The position numbers were made by a program, and so were the translations under genes. This document shows, one piece after another, positions 13,213 to 21,605 of a DNA stretch of 22,968 nt (the stretch's first letter is position 1; the number at the start of each line of letters is the position of its first letter). Origin of the DNA: CAZIKB01 sp964539665 (GTDB taxonomy: Bacteria > Zhuqueibacterota > Zhuqueibacteria > Oceanimicrobiales > Oceanimicrobiaceae); the NCBI GenBank assembly GCA_964539665.1, contig CAZIKB010000108.1, forward strand, positions 1-22,968, written 5' to 3'. The notes under the pieces were generated by a model that did no database searches, was not told the origin of the DNA, and worked only from the letters and a program-made list of their open reading frames with translations.

Positions 13213-16209
13213 ATGAAATTAGTAACAAAAAAGAATATTATATTCAGTATTCTATTAATTGTCTGTGTAGAATTTTCGTTATTTGCTATTAATGAAAGTG
13301 ACAATGATGAAGCCTGGTTTTTGTCTAATTCACGGCAACTGATATTTGAAGGAAAGCGTTCTGGCGAGGGTTATTTTTCGGAAGATGGTAACGCTTTGAT
13401 ATTTCAGAGCGAACGAGAAAAGGGCAATCCGTTTTTTCAGATCTATATTCTTGATCTTGAAACTGGTGATAGCCACCGGGTTTCACCAGGCATGGGCAAA
13501 ACCACGTGTGCCTTTTTCCGGTCGGGCACAGACCAGGTACTGTATGCATCTACCCATCTGGATTCTCGTTCGGAAATAATACAAAAAGAGGAAATTGAAT
13601 TCAGGGCATCGGGTAAAAAACATCGATATTCCTGGGATTACGATGATTCTATGGATATTTTTAGTTCAAATAGCAACGGTTCAAATTTAAAGCAGTTAAC
13701 CGATGCTTTGGGTTACGACGCCGAGGGCTCTTACTCCCCGGATGGAAGCAAAATAGTATTTTGTTCTTTGCGGGAAGCTTATCCGACTGAAAAACTGAAC
13801 GCGGAACAGCAAAAACATTATGAAATGGATCCGGCCTATTTCGGGGAAATTTATATCATGAATGCTGACGGCAGCAACCAGAAGCGTCTTACTAACTGGC
13901 CCGGCTATGACGGCGGACCATTTTTTACACCAGATGGGAAAAGAATAGTCTGGCGGCACTTTGAAGAAAATGGTATGATCGCTGACATTTACACCATGCG
14001 TCTGGATGGTTCAGGCATTCAGAGATTAACACAATTTGAAGCCATGTCCTGGGCGCCCTATTTTCATCCTTCCGGAAAGTATGTCATCTTTGCCTCTAAC
14101 AAATTAGGATTCTCAAATTTTGAATTATACATGGTAGATGCATTGGGTGAACATAAACCTGTGCGCGTCACTTACACGGATGGGTTTGATGGTTTGCCGG
14201 TGTTTTCACCTGAGGGCGGGCGTCTGTGCTGGACTTCAGTCCGAACCAGTGACAAGAAGGCTCAATTGTTTTTGAGTAACTGGAATCATGAAGCCGCATT
14301 GGCTGCGATTAATGCAGCGCCGATGCGGGACAACAAACAGGCAGAAGTCACAAATAAACAATTTTCAGTTTCATCAGTAACTCAGAAAGAAAAAACGATT
14401 GCGACTAAGGGTGAACATGATTTGTCTGCAAAAATTTCCAGCAGCGATCTCGAAACTCAAGTTGGTTATCTGGCTTCAGATGAGCTTGAAGGCCGGATGA
14501 CGGGTACCAGGGGCACAAAAATGGCTGCAGACTATATTGCTGCTCGTTTCAAAGAAGCTGGCCTGCATCCAATTGGCGACAACGGTACTTATTTTCAGGA
14601 ATTTCAATTTACTTCCGGGGTGAAGCTCGTTGAGAATCGAAATCATTTCGCAATCATGAAAGGAGACGATTCAGGAAAAGACAAGGAATTGACCGTGGAT
14701 GATGACTTTCTTCCATTGGCGTTTACCTCGGATGGAGAAGTGGTCGGTGAGGTGGTATTTGCCGGTTACGGTTTATCAGTTCCTGGAAAAATGGGTGAGG
14801 GGTATGACTCTTACGCCGGGTTGGATGTTAAAGATAAAATTGTACTTGTTCTTCGATATGTACCGGAGGATGTGGATGTAAAACGTCGGCAGGAACTGAA
14901 TGTTTATTCCGGATTGCGGTATAAGGCCATGATGGCGCGGGAAAATGGAGCCAGGGCTATGCTGGTGGTAAATGGACCCAACTCACCAAAGTCAGGTGAA
15001 CTCGTGTCGTTCTCATTTGATAGAAGTATAGCGAGTTCTGGAATATTAGCCGCCTCCATTAGCGGTAAAACAGCCAGGATGTTGTTCGAGAACTCAGGTA
15101 AAGACCTGAAATCCGTGCAATCGGATCTGGATGTTGAAAATCCTCATGCTGAGACTGGTTTTCTTCTGCCAAATGTCAAAGTAAAATTGTCTACCGCGGT
15201 TGAACGTACTAAGAAACCGGACAAAAATGTGATTGGATTGCTCTCGCGTGCTGTGGAGGCTACGGATTCAGAATATATTATTATAGGCGCCCATTACGAT
15301 CACATTGGCTTTGGCGAAATTGGTTCCATGGCACGTAAAGGTGAAGAGAAACAGATTCATAATGGCGCGGATGACAATGCATCTGGCACATCCACTGTTT
15401 TGGAATTAGTCGCTGCATTGGCTGATGTGCAAAAGAAAAATCCAAATGCGTTTAGAAGAGATATTGTCTTTGCTCTGTGGTCGGGTGAAGAACTTGGTAT
15501 AATTGGTTCAAACTATTTTGCTGAGCACCCACTTGTTCCAATAGAAAAGACTGCTGCATATTTAAATTTTGATATGGTTGGCCGATTGAGAGAAAACAAT
15601 TTAATTCTGCAGGGAGTGGGTTCTTCTTCTATATGGACGAAATTGGTGGAAAAACGCAATGTAGCCGCTGGTTTTAATTTAACACTTCAGGATGATCCCT
15701 ATCAGCCAACCGACATTACCGCATTTTATCCTAAAGAAATTCCAGTGCTGGCTTTTTTTACCGGCAGCCACGAAGACTATAATCGCCCGACAGATGATGC
15801 GGAGACCTTAAATTATGAGGGTATGGAACGAATTGCTAAATTTGCACAGGTAATAATTCAGGATTTAGTTAAAAATCCCGAGCGTCCGGATTATGTGAAA
15901 GTCGAACGAACTAAAAGCGAAGGCGGGCAAAGGGAAACACTTCGCGCCTATTTAGGGACGATTCCTGATTATGCCGGCGAAGGTGATGCCGGAGTAAAAT
16001 TGACTGGTGTAAGAACCGGTGGGCCAGCAGATAAAGCTGGATTGACAGGCGGCGACGTAATCATTGAATTTGCAGGCCAGAAAATCACCAATATCTATGA
16101 TTATACTTATGCTCTCGATGCCGTTAAAATCGGCGAACCTGTTAAAGTTGTGATTTTAAGAGAAGGTAAAAAGGTTACCGTAACGGTCACTCCCGAAGCG
16201 CGCGAATAA
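13213..16209 (+). CDS. Secreted PD40 propeller - M28 metallopeptidase - PDZ protein
   Basis: Exported 998-residue protein. A signal peptide occupies about residues 1-25. Residues about 30-375 form a TolB/WD40-like (PD40) propeller with repeats such as GSYSPDGSKIVFCS and PFFTPDGKRIVWR. After a polar linker the M28 aminopeptidase begins near 405 (LASDELEGRMTGTRG), with a PA-type insert near 490-650. Zinc and catalytic residues are in place: H694 (GAHYDH), D720/D721 (GADDNASG), E759/E760 (GEE), D787 (NFDMVG) and H853 (SHEDYNRP). A PDZ domain fills about 911-998 (GGPADKAGLTGGDVI). AAGGAGG lies eight bases before the ATG. The gene starts 33 bases after the kinase, so it may share that transcript. 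Likely role is extracytoplasmic peptide degradation; substrate unknown. Confidence 0.92.
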   Translation: MKLVTKKNIIFSILLIVCVEFSLFAINESDNDEAWFLSNSRQLIFEGKRSGEGYFSEDGNALIFQSEREKGNPFFQIYILDLETGDSHRVSPGMGKTTCAFFRSGTDQVLYASTHLDSRSEIIQKEEIEFRASGKKHRYSWDYDDSMDIFSSNSNGSNLKQLTDALGYDAEGSYSPDGSKIVFCSLREAYPTEKLNAEQQKHYEMDPAYFGEIYIMNADGSNQKRLTNWPGYDGGPFFTPDGKRIVWRHFEENGMIADIYTMRLDGSGIQRLTQFEAMSWAPYFHPSGKYVIFASNKLGFSNFELYMVDALGEHKPVRVTYTDGFDGLPVFSPEGGRLCWTSVRTSDKKAQLFLSNWNHEAALAAINAAPMRDNKQAEVTNKQFSVSSVTQKEKTIATKGEHDLSAKISSSDLETQVGYLASDELEGRMTGTRGTKMAADYIAARFKEAGLHPIGDNGTYFQEFQFTSGVKLVENRNHFAIMKGDDSGKDKELTVDDDFLPLAFTSDGEVVGEVVFAGYGLSVPGKMGEGYDSYAGLDVKDKIVLVLRYVPEDVDVKRRQELNVYSGLRYKAMMARENGARAMLVVNGPNSPKSGELVSFSFDRSIASSGILAASISGKTARMLFENSGKDLKSVQSDLDVENPHAETGFLLPNVKVKLSTAVERTKKPDKNVIGLLSRAVEATDSEYIIIGAHYDHIGFGEIGSMARKGEEKQIHNGADDNASGTSTVLELVAALADVQKKNPNAFRRDIVFALWSGEELGIIGSNYFAEHPLVPIEKTAAYLNFDMVGRLRENNLILQGVGSSSIWTKLVEKRNVAAGFNLTLQDDPYQPTDITAFYPKEIPVLAFFTGSHEDYNRPTDDAETLNYEGMERIAKFAQVIIQDLVKNPERPDYVKVERTKSEGGQRETLRAYLGTIPDYAGEGDAGVKLTGVRTGGPADKAGLTGGDVIIEFAGQKITNIYDYTYALDAVKIGEPVKVVILREGKKVTVTVTPEARE

Positions 16210-16265
16210 TTTTGTTAAAACACAAAAGATGCTTTTAATTCGATAATCACAAAGGAGGAAAGGAA

Positions 16266-16514
16266 ATGAACATTTTAACCTGGTTAATTGTCGGTCTGAT
16301 TGCTGGTTGGCTGACTGGTAAAGTCATGAGGGGAAAGGGATATGGAATAATCGGGGATATCTTCCTTGGTTTGATTGGTGCCGTTTTAGGAGGATGGTTG
16401 TTTGGGATACTTAAAATAAAAATTTATTTACCTTTTGTTTTAGGTGAAATCATCGTGGCGTTTATTGGCGCCGTGATTTTGGTAGCGATAATAAGAGCCT
16501 TAAAAAAGGCTTAA
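16266..16514 (+). CDS. GlsB/YeaQ/YmgE family stress-associated membrane protein
   Basis: An 82-residue, very hydrophobic protein of the GlsB/YeaQ/YmgE (transglycosylase-associated) family. Three membrane helices are visible, with the Gly-rich signatures VGLIAGWLTGKVMRGKGYG, IIGDIFLGLIGAVLGGWLFG and FIGAVILVAIIRALKK. An excellent AAGGAGG site lies a few bases before the ATG. Relatives are often stress-induced, but their molecular function is not established, and the old transglycosylase label should not be taken literally. The gene is 56 bases after the M28 gene and could belong to the same transcript. Confidence 0.92.
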   Translation: MNILTWLIVGLIAGWLTGKVMRGKGYGIIGDIFLGLIGAVLGGWLFGILKIKIYLPFVLGEIIVAFIGAVILVAIIRALKKA

Positions 16515-16549
16515 TCTCAGATTCGGGAACATACATTCTAAACTCATTC

Positions 16550-16583
16550 TGTCATTCCAGCGAAAGAGATTGCTCAAATGACA
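16550..16583. repeat. REP-like interrupted palindrome
   Basis: TGTCATT (16550-16556) and AATGACA (16577-16583) form seven-base arms; inside, AGCGA pairs with TTGCT (one G-U wobble). The start, TGTCATTCCAGCGAAAG, resembles widely dispersed REP/MITE-type palindromes of bacterial chromosomes, here with a decayed right half. No T-run follows. It sits between the GlsB-like and M29-like genes. Confidence 0.45.
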
Positions 16584-16640
16584 TAAAGAGTCGAGTTTCC
16601 GTCCAAGCATTATTTAGGTAGTTAAAATGGAGAATACAAA

Positions 16641-17792
16641 ATGATTCAAAACCTGAATAAAGATCAATTACTTGAACTTATTCAGAAAGTATTTGCGCCG
16701 GCCAAAGCTGATCGAACCCTCACTATTTTACTTGATGTGCCAAATTCAAATATTAAGGACAATGAAAATTGGCTGGATCGGCGGGTGCTTGCATTTGAGT
16801 GGAAAACCACGCTGCAAACAATCAAAAGAGAATTGGGATTGGCAGAGGTTGACCTAATTTATTATGAAAATACTGGCAGTAATAACTCTGATTTGCCGTC
16901 TGTAGCTTTTCACTGGCAAGGTAAACCTGAGCTCGCAGCAATTGATAAATTACAAACCGCAGGGAAAAAGATTGAGTTGGTGGATTTGTTATCTAAAACA
17001 GACATAATAATTGCTCCTACTCAATTCTCAGCCACGGCTCCATTAAAAGTGCTGGCGAAAAAACACAATTTTCGTGCAGCAACCATGCCTGGATTTTCAC
17101 GGCAAATGCTGCCGGCCTTAAGTGTGGATTATAAGCAAGTCCACGAACAGGTGATGAAACTCAAAACCCGCCTCGATGATGCAAATAATATTTTAATGGA
17201 ATTTCAGGCGGAAAGCCAGACATATAAATTTAATGTGGATTTAAGACACCGCACAGCTCATGCCAGCAGTGGGCTGTTACGAGAGCGTGGCGTGGCTGGC
17301 AATCTACCCAGCGGCGAGGCTTACATTGTTCCTTATGAAGGCGAGTTGGCGGATGAAAGTAAAACGGCTGGATTTCTGCCAGTGCAATTTGGGGATGAAA
17401 TAGTTTCTTATCAGATTAAAAACAATCGTGCTGTTGATGTCACTTCCTGGGGTAAAATTTCTCAAAAAGAACGGGAAAAAATAATTGAGGAACCTGCTTA
17501 TGGAAATATAGCTGAGATCGGATTTGGCGTCCTGGAACCTTTTGGTATAAAACCCACTGGAGAAATTTTAATCGATGAAAAATTAGGGCTGCATATCGCC
17601 TTTGGCCGCAGCGAGCATTTTGGGGGCGCTACATCGCCGCAGGATTTTAAAAGTCCTCAAAATGTTATTCATATTGACCGAATTTACATTCGTGAGGTGC
17701 AGGATAAGATAGAAGTTAAGGAAGTGGTATTCACTTACCCGAATGATCGTACAGAAACAGTCATTCAGAATGGTGAATATTGTTCTTTATAG
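16641..17792 (+). CDS. M29-type (AmpT/AmpS-like) metallo-aminopeptidase
   Basis: A 383-residue cytosolic-looking protein (no signal peptide) whose C-terminal half matches thermophilic M29 aminopeptidases. Candidate metal ligands occur in the expected order: E226 in NLPSGEAY, E292 in NIAEIGFG, H318 in LHIAFG, and H344/D346 in VIHIDRIY. The N-terminal half (about 1-185) is a more divergent alpha/beta domain. Where classical members have a Tyr ligand shortly after the H318 position, this one reads SEHFGG (H326), so the second metal position may differ. GGAG lies eight bases before the ATG. The gene follows a palindrome-containing 126-base gap and ends before a convergent terminator. Peptide cleavage is inferred from family; substrate is unknown. 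Confidence 0.8.
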   Translation: MIQNLNKDQLLELIQKVFAPAKADRTLTILLDVPNSNIKDNENWLDRRVLAFEWKTTLQTIKRELGLAEVDLIYYENTGSNNSDLPSVAFHWQGKPELAAIDKLQTAGKKIELVDLLSKTDIIIAPTQFSATAPLKVLAKKHNFRAATMPGFSRQMLPALSVDYKQVHEQVMKLKTRLDDANNILMEFQAESQTYKFNVDLRHRTAHASSGLLRERGVAGNLPSGEAYIVPYEGELADESKTAGFLPVQFGDEIVSYQIKNNRAVDVTSWGKISQKEREKIIEEPAYGNIAEIGFGVLEPFGIKPTGEILIDEKLGLHIAFGRSEHFGGATSPQDFKSPQNVIHIDRIYIREVQDKIEVKEVVFTYPNDRTETVIQNGEYCSL

Positions 17793-17808
17793 TGCGTTTC
17801 CTGAAGAT

Positions 17809-17857
17809 AAAAAAACCGCCGCCCGAAACTTTCCCGAAAGGCCGTTCCAGACAGCGG
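17809..17857 (-). terminator. Strong intrinsic terminator for the minus-strand lipoprotein gene
   Basis: Read on the minus strand, CCGCTGTCTGGAAC pairs over all 14 positions with GTTTCGGGCGGCGG, four of the pairs being G-U wobbles, and a small TTT-CGGG-AAA cap lies inside. Seven U residues follow. On the plus strand the wobbles become A-C mismatches and no T-run follows, so it acts in the minus direction. It lies 34 bases after the lipoprotein stop. Confidence 0.8.
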
Positions 17858-17890
17858 CTAACCATAAATCAGGAGGCCACTAATAAAAAT

Positions 17891-19624
17891 TTAATCATCT
17901 AAATACACTATTTTAAATCCCAGAATTTTTACACTTTCGGCTCCATCAATCGGACCGTTAAGATATTGCGGGTAGATATGAGCAATTTTAACATAATGAA
18001 AAGCATCAATGAAATAGGCGCCAACAGAGAGTTTAAATATTCCACTTTGTTTGGAGGCTGTGTGCGGCTCTCCTGGTTCATCTGCGATTATTTTGTGTAT
18101 ACCCGCGTTTGAATTATGTGGGAAGTAAGTATTGCCAGCTTCATTGCGAATTTCCAGATAATAACTTTCGTTCATTTGTGAATCGCCGCTGTTATACCAT
18201 ACTTCAGCAATAATTTGATATTTGCCGGCTCTCTCTACTTTAAAGGTGGCGGCATTCATATCAGTGTAGCCAGATTCACCTTTGTCAGCCCGCAAATTGC
18301 TATTTGCTGATAGGATGATATCATCAACAGAAACTATCTCTGGAATTACAACCTCAATGGTATCCTGTGCAGAAACATAACCAGCTTGATTGAACGCTGT
18401 GGCAGTGACGATTCTGGTGCCGGGTGTAGAAAATGACAATTCTATATTTCCACTTAAATCAGCATCCCCCACATAATCTACTACAATATAATCCGCATTT
18501 TGTGAGTGCCATGTAATGGCTGCCAGGGAATCTACTGTGACAGTACTGGTAGTGGAAAGTATTAGAACAGGCAGTATGGGGATAGGTGCTTCTTTAACAA
18601 ATACTGAGTCTTGCCTAATCGTGGTTGTATTTTCCTGGCCAGAAGCTATGGCAGTAAAAACTTTATTGCCTGGATTTGCAAAGAACAATTCTTCCGAGCC
18701 CATTGAACCGCGTACACCCACGCCCTGATCAATTACGACTTGATTTCCATCGGTATACCATTCAATTTGAACGGGATATCCAAATTCAACCGAATCAGCA
18801 TTAACTGAAAACTCTAAACTGGGTGGTTCGATAATTCGTGGCTCTACTAACACAGTGTCCTTTTTTACGGTAGTTATATTGTTATTATCATAAGCCGTGG
18901 CAGTAAATATTTTCAGTCCGGTTGAAGGGCAAACGATTTTTTCTGTACCATTTGGTCCACGTGTACCTATTCCCTGGTCAATTATGACTTGATATCCGTT
19001 AGACTGCCAGTTTAAAGTAATTGCATCTCCGAATTGTACAGAATCTTCATTAATGCTGAACTCTAAAGTTGGCGGTACAATATCAGGAACAATTAGCTCT
19101 AAATTAACAGCAGTTGATTTACCTGCAAGAATTTCAACTGCTTTAACTACCTTTGGCACCCCTGGTTTTTCCCCTGATACAATATAGGAGCCAATGGGTA
19201 AGATGTGTGATGAAGTCCGCTCATAAGTCTGCACAACTGTGTTTTCTGTTGAATTCTTGACCGTGACCAACGAAGAATCCTGATTAACGGAAATCACCAA
19301 TTCACCGACGTTGGGAGGCATTGGAATTAAAACAGCTTCAATGTTGTATTGCTGGTTTTGTTCGAATAATAATTGCTGTGTGAAAACATGATAGCCTTCT
19401 TTCATTAATCTTAACGAATGCAGGCCAATCTGTATATTTTCATTTTTATATGGGGTAATCCCGATTATTTTACTATCCCAAAAGACCTGTACAGAATCGA
19501 TCTTTTCTCCAGCTGGATTGATGGCGTTTATTTCTAAGGTTGTATTTAGTTCTGGCGATAGAGGCAATTGCGCCTTACTACAACCCAAGATTATTAATAC
19601 GAAGATTACCCATATCTTATTCAT
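17891..19624 (-). CDS. PEGA and Ig-like repeat lipoprotein
   Basis: Secreted lipoprotein. An upstream in-frame ATG at 19672 exists, but GGAGG lies seven bases before the ATG at 19624, and this start puts the lipobox (LIILGC, Cys15) correctly behind a short signal peptide. The mature 563 residues contain two PEGA-like modules (about 28-102 and 105-180), three tandem Ig-like repeats of about 80 residues (about 184-265, 267-349 and 352-430), and a C-terminal beta-rich domain (about 431-577) that resembles a carbohydrate-binding jelly roll. Repeats 1 and 2 share the VIIDQGIGTRG / VVIDQGVGVRG element. PEGA and Ig modules suggest surface or cell-wall binding. It follows the coiled-coil outer membrane protein gene by 81 bases and is probably cotranscribed. 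Exact function is unknown. Confidence 0.78.
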   Translation of the reverse strand: MNKIWVIFVLIILGCSKAQLPLSPELNTTLEINAINPAGEKIDSVQVFWDSKIIGITPYKNENIQIGLHSLRLMKEGYHVFTQQLLFEQNQQYNIEAVLIPMPPNVGELVISVNQDSSLVTVKNSTENTVVQTYERTSSHILPIGSYIVSGEKPGVPKVVKAVEILAGKSTAVNLELIVPDIVPPTLEFSINEDSVQFGDAITLNWQSNGYQVIIDQGIGTRGPNGTEKIVCPSTGLKIFTATAYDNNNITTVKKDTVLVEPRIIEPPSLEFSVNADSVEFGYPVQIEWYTDGNQVVIDQGVGVRGSMGSEELFFANPGNKVFTAIASGQENTTTIRQDSVFVKEAPIPILPVLILSTTSTVTVDSLAAITWHSQNADYIVVDYVGDADLSGNIELSFSTPGTRIVTATAFNQAGYVSAQDTIEVVIPEIVSVDDIILSANSNLRADKGESGYTDMNAATFKVERAGKYQIIAEVWYNSGDSQMNESYYLEIRNEAGNTYFPHNSNAGIHKIIADEPGEPHTASKQSGIFKLSVGAYFIDAFHYVKIAHIYPQYLNGPIDGAESVKILGFKIVYLDD

Positions 19625-19705
19625 TGCCAAACCTCCGTGTTTGACTAATTTATCAGGAGCTTTTTTGTACATATTATTCTAAGATGGTACAGTTTATGCT
19701 AATAG

Positions 19706-20701
19706 TTAGTTAATTTTGAAGTTTACTCCCAATATGCTTCCTATCTTCCAAACGGCGCTATTTTCTAAACTGCTTATACTTGAAAAAGTGAGCATAGGAT
19801 TAAGTTCAATTCTTCCATAAGTGAAAATAATGCCTGTACTCACTCCCGTTGTTTTAAACGACCAATTGTCTGTTGAAGTAAAAAATTTCCAACCGCGATA
19901 GGCGCCAGCCGTCACTCCAAACATATCTGAGCTCATGTGTTTTAAGCCAGCATAAATAAAAGATTCTGATTGATTACCAACGGACGTAGAAAAATGCCAT
20001 GGTGTGACTCCACCTTGAATAATAAAAGAAGTTTTTCCAAAAATAATACTCAAAGCTACAGATGGAGATACAAGACTCCCATTTGAGCCTGATTGCCAGG
20101 ACCATAAACCACCCAGTAAATGCCAGTTGATTGAGGAATCTTCTTTGATGATAGTTTTGGTGTTTCCATTTGTGCCATTTTTCCCGTTATGGCCATTTGA
20201 ACTATGTTGTTCCGGCTTCAAACCCTGTAAGTCGCTTTTCAAAGCTTCTAATTCCTCTTTAATGATATTGTTTTGTTTTTGTAGTTCTTTTAGGGTAGTA
20301 TCACTATCTTGATTATTTTTCTTGCTCCAAAAAACCTTAACACCTGCAATCGGTTCATGAGTTATGCCAACGTTCCCACGTCTATATCGTTCTCGAAGAG
20401 CACGTGCACGGCCAATTCTTTTGGCATCGTTCAATGCCTCAGAAACATTTTCATGGATGTTTTTGCCATTCAAATTCCACTTAATGGCATCTGCGGCTCC
20501 CAGGAAAGTCGCTTCAATGTTTTCGTCCTGCATCAGACTATCTAATGTGGCTAAGACTCTTTTGTCTATTTGTGGGTCATTTAGATCGTTGCTGCCAGGA
20601 TTAAATTTTGTAATCCAAAGAATTCCGGAGGTTTGCGTAAAAATAGGGCTGTTTAATAACAGAGTAAAAAAAACTACTGAAATAAATCTTGACTTTTTCA
20701 T
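19706..20701 (-). CDS. Probable outer membrane protein with coiled coil and C-terminal barrel
   Basis: I do not recognise a named family. The ATG at 20701 is chosen (AGGTGAT just upstream; signal peptide MKKSRFISVVFF at once) over an ATG at 20776. The 331 residues divide into a signal peptide (about 1-24), an alpha/beta domain (about 25-128) whose LDSLMQDENIEATFLGAADA, NDAKRIGRARALRERY pattern is reminiscent of an OmpA-like domain, a coiled coil (about 134-162), a Gly/Asn/His linker (about 167-182) and a C-terminal part (about 190-331) of alternating strands rich in Trp, Phe, Tyr and Gly, as in an outer membrane barrel of about eight strands. If correct, the barrel follows the periplasmic domain, the reverse of OmpA. 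It heads an operon with the PEGA lipoprotein. Assignment is by pattern only. Confidence 0.65.
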   Translation of the reverse strand: MKKSRFISVVFFTLLLNSPIFTQTSGILWITKFNPGSNDLNDPQIDKRVLATLDSLMQDENIEATFLGAADAIKWNLNGKNIHENVSEALNDAKRIGRARALRERYRRGNVGITHEPIAGVKVFWSKKNNQDSDTTLKELQKQNNIIKEELEALKSDLQGLKPEQHSSNGHNGKNGTNGNTKTIIKEDSSINWHLLGGLWSWQSGSNGSLVSPSVALSIIFGKTSFIIQGGVTPWHFSTSVGNQSESFIYAGLKHMSSDMFGVTAGAYRGWKFFTSTDNWSFKTTGVSTGIIFTYGRIELNPMLTFSSISSLENSAVWKIGSILGVNFKIN

Positions 20702-20930
20702 AATATCACCTATGTCTTTAAGTATAATCGTCTTCCATGACTTAACAGTAATGTTGGATTGCAAAATTAATGCCAAAATGACAAACAGGCAATAAAATGT
20801 TAATAATCAGCGCCCTGTGTATTTAAAATTTGTTCCAATAGTGAGCTATTTTGATAAATAGTACTACTTTGATACAATGAATTTTTTTTTAATCTGGTTG
20901 CTAAATTATTAATTTTATAGAAAAATATAT
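20702..20930. other. AT-rich divergent intergenic region
   Basis: Separates the minus-strand outer membrane protein gene from the plus-strand promoter at 20931. It is very AT-rich. On the minus strand TTATAC near 20725 may be a -10 element for the outer membrane protein gene, but no matching -35 is convincing. I see no small gene or clear palindrome. Confidence 0.35.
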
Positions 20931-20959
20931 TTGTTTTTTATTCAATATATTTATATAAT
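20931..20959 (+). promoter_or_regulatory. Sigma70 promoter for the small membrane protein
   Basis: TTGTTT (20931-20936), a 17-base spacer and a perfect TATAAT (20954-20959). Transcription would start near 20966, about 32 bases before the ATG at 20998. The region is very AT-rich, so the -35 is less certain than the -10. Confidence 0.55.
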
Positions 20960-20997
20960 GTATTAGTCATAATGATCAACATTTCTCACATCGCATC

Positions 20998-21336
20998 ATG
21001 AAAATGTCCTTCGGGTGGGTTTCAATTTTAGGGATTATAATAGTTGTCGGTTCTATATATTATTATGCAAATCGCGATAGAATGCCGGATTTGGTTTATC
21101 AGAAAAGTCTTGCCCTGTTAAAACGGCAAACGATAGTTCACCTTTCGTCTGAATCGGATGTGAAAAAGATTGAAAATCTATTTGACCGGACATTACAAAA
21201 AATACATTCAGAGAATTTTGATAAAAAAAAGTGGCATGATTTGAAAACTATCATTTTGGATTCGTTGAAAGACAGCAAATTAGATTCTATTGAAATTAAA
21301 TATGTTTTGGAAAGGGTAAGAAAATTTGTTGAATAA
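20998..21336 (+). CDS. Small single-pass membrane protein, unknown function
   Basis: A 112-residue protein I do not recognise. One N-terminal hydrophobic helix (about residues 5-24, WVSILGIIIVVGSIYYYA) is followed by a charged, Lys-rich, mostly helical region of about 85 residues, so it would be anchored with its body on one side of the membrane. A second ATG at 21004 is also possible. Neither has a Shine-Dalgarno sequence, but a good promoter lies about 40 bases upstream. It precedes the response regulator gene by 269 bases and may be cotranscribed with it. No Cys, His cluster or repeat gives a clue to function. Confidence 0.6.
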   Translation: MKMSFGWVSILGIIIVVGSIYYYANRDRMPDLVYQKSLALLKRQTIVHLSSESDVKKIENLFDRTLQKIHSENFDKKKWHDLKTIILDSLKDSKLDSIEIKYVLERVRKFVE

Positions 21337-21416
21337 GAAATTATTTTTATTCACTTTTATGAATTGGGTTTGTTTTATACGAATCAATTAAAATTTGTTA
21401 ACATCACTGGCATTTC

Positions 21417-21569
21417 ATGGGAAATATGTTATATTTTGAAGACCATAATTTATTTATATGTAATTATTATTCAGGACGTTGGTTTTCTACTGTTATATAC
21501 CAGCTATTAGCTGTTATTTGTTTAGTATTTTTTACAGAATTAATTTTTTCACGCAATAATTGGCACTGA
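21417..21569 (+). CDS. Possible 50-residue single-helix membrane microprotein
   Basis: The ORF starts MGNMLYFEDHNLFI, has one strongly hydrophobic helix (about residues 23-44, including IYQLLAVICLVFFTELIF) and ends SRNNWH. It has no ribosome site. It fills most of the 269-base gap between the small membrane protein and the response regulator. In an AT-rich region such an ORF can arise by chance, so this is tentative. Confidence 0.22.
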   Translation: MGNMLYFEDHNLFICNYYSGRWFSTVIYQLLAVICLVFFTELIFSRNNWH

Positions 21570-21605
21570 TGTCTTTCAATTTGTAACTCAAAAAGGAACA
21601 GACTT

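Noticed and set aside
19625..19672. Longer start for the PEGA lipoprotein
   Set aside because: It would put 16 charged residues before the lipobox signal peptide, while GGAGG fits the ATG at 19624.
20702..20776. Longer start for the outer membrane protein
   Set aside because: It would bury the signal peptide 25 residues inside; the ATG at 20701 has its own AGGTGAT site.
21561..21580. Sigma54-like -24 element (TTGGCAC) before the response regulator
   Set aside because: No GC of a -12 element (TTGC) occurs at the required spacing.
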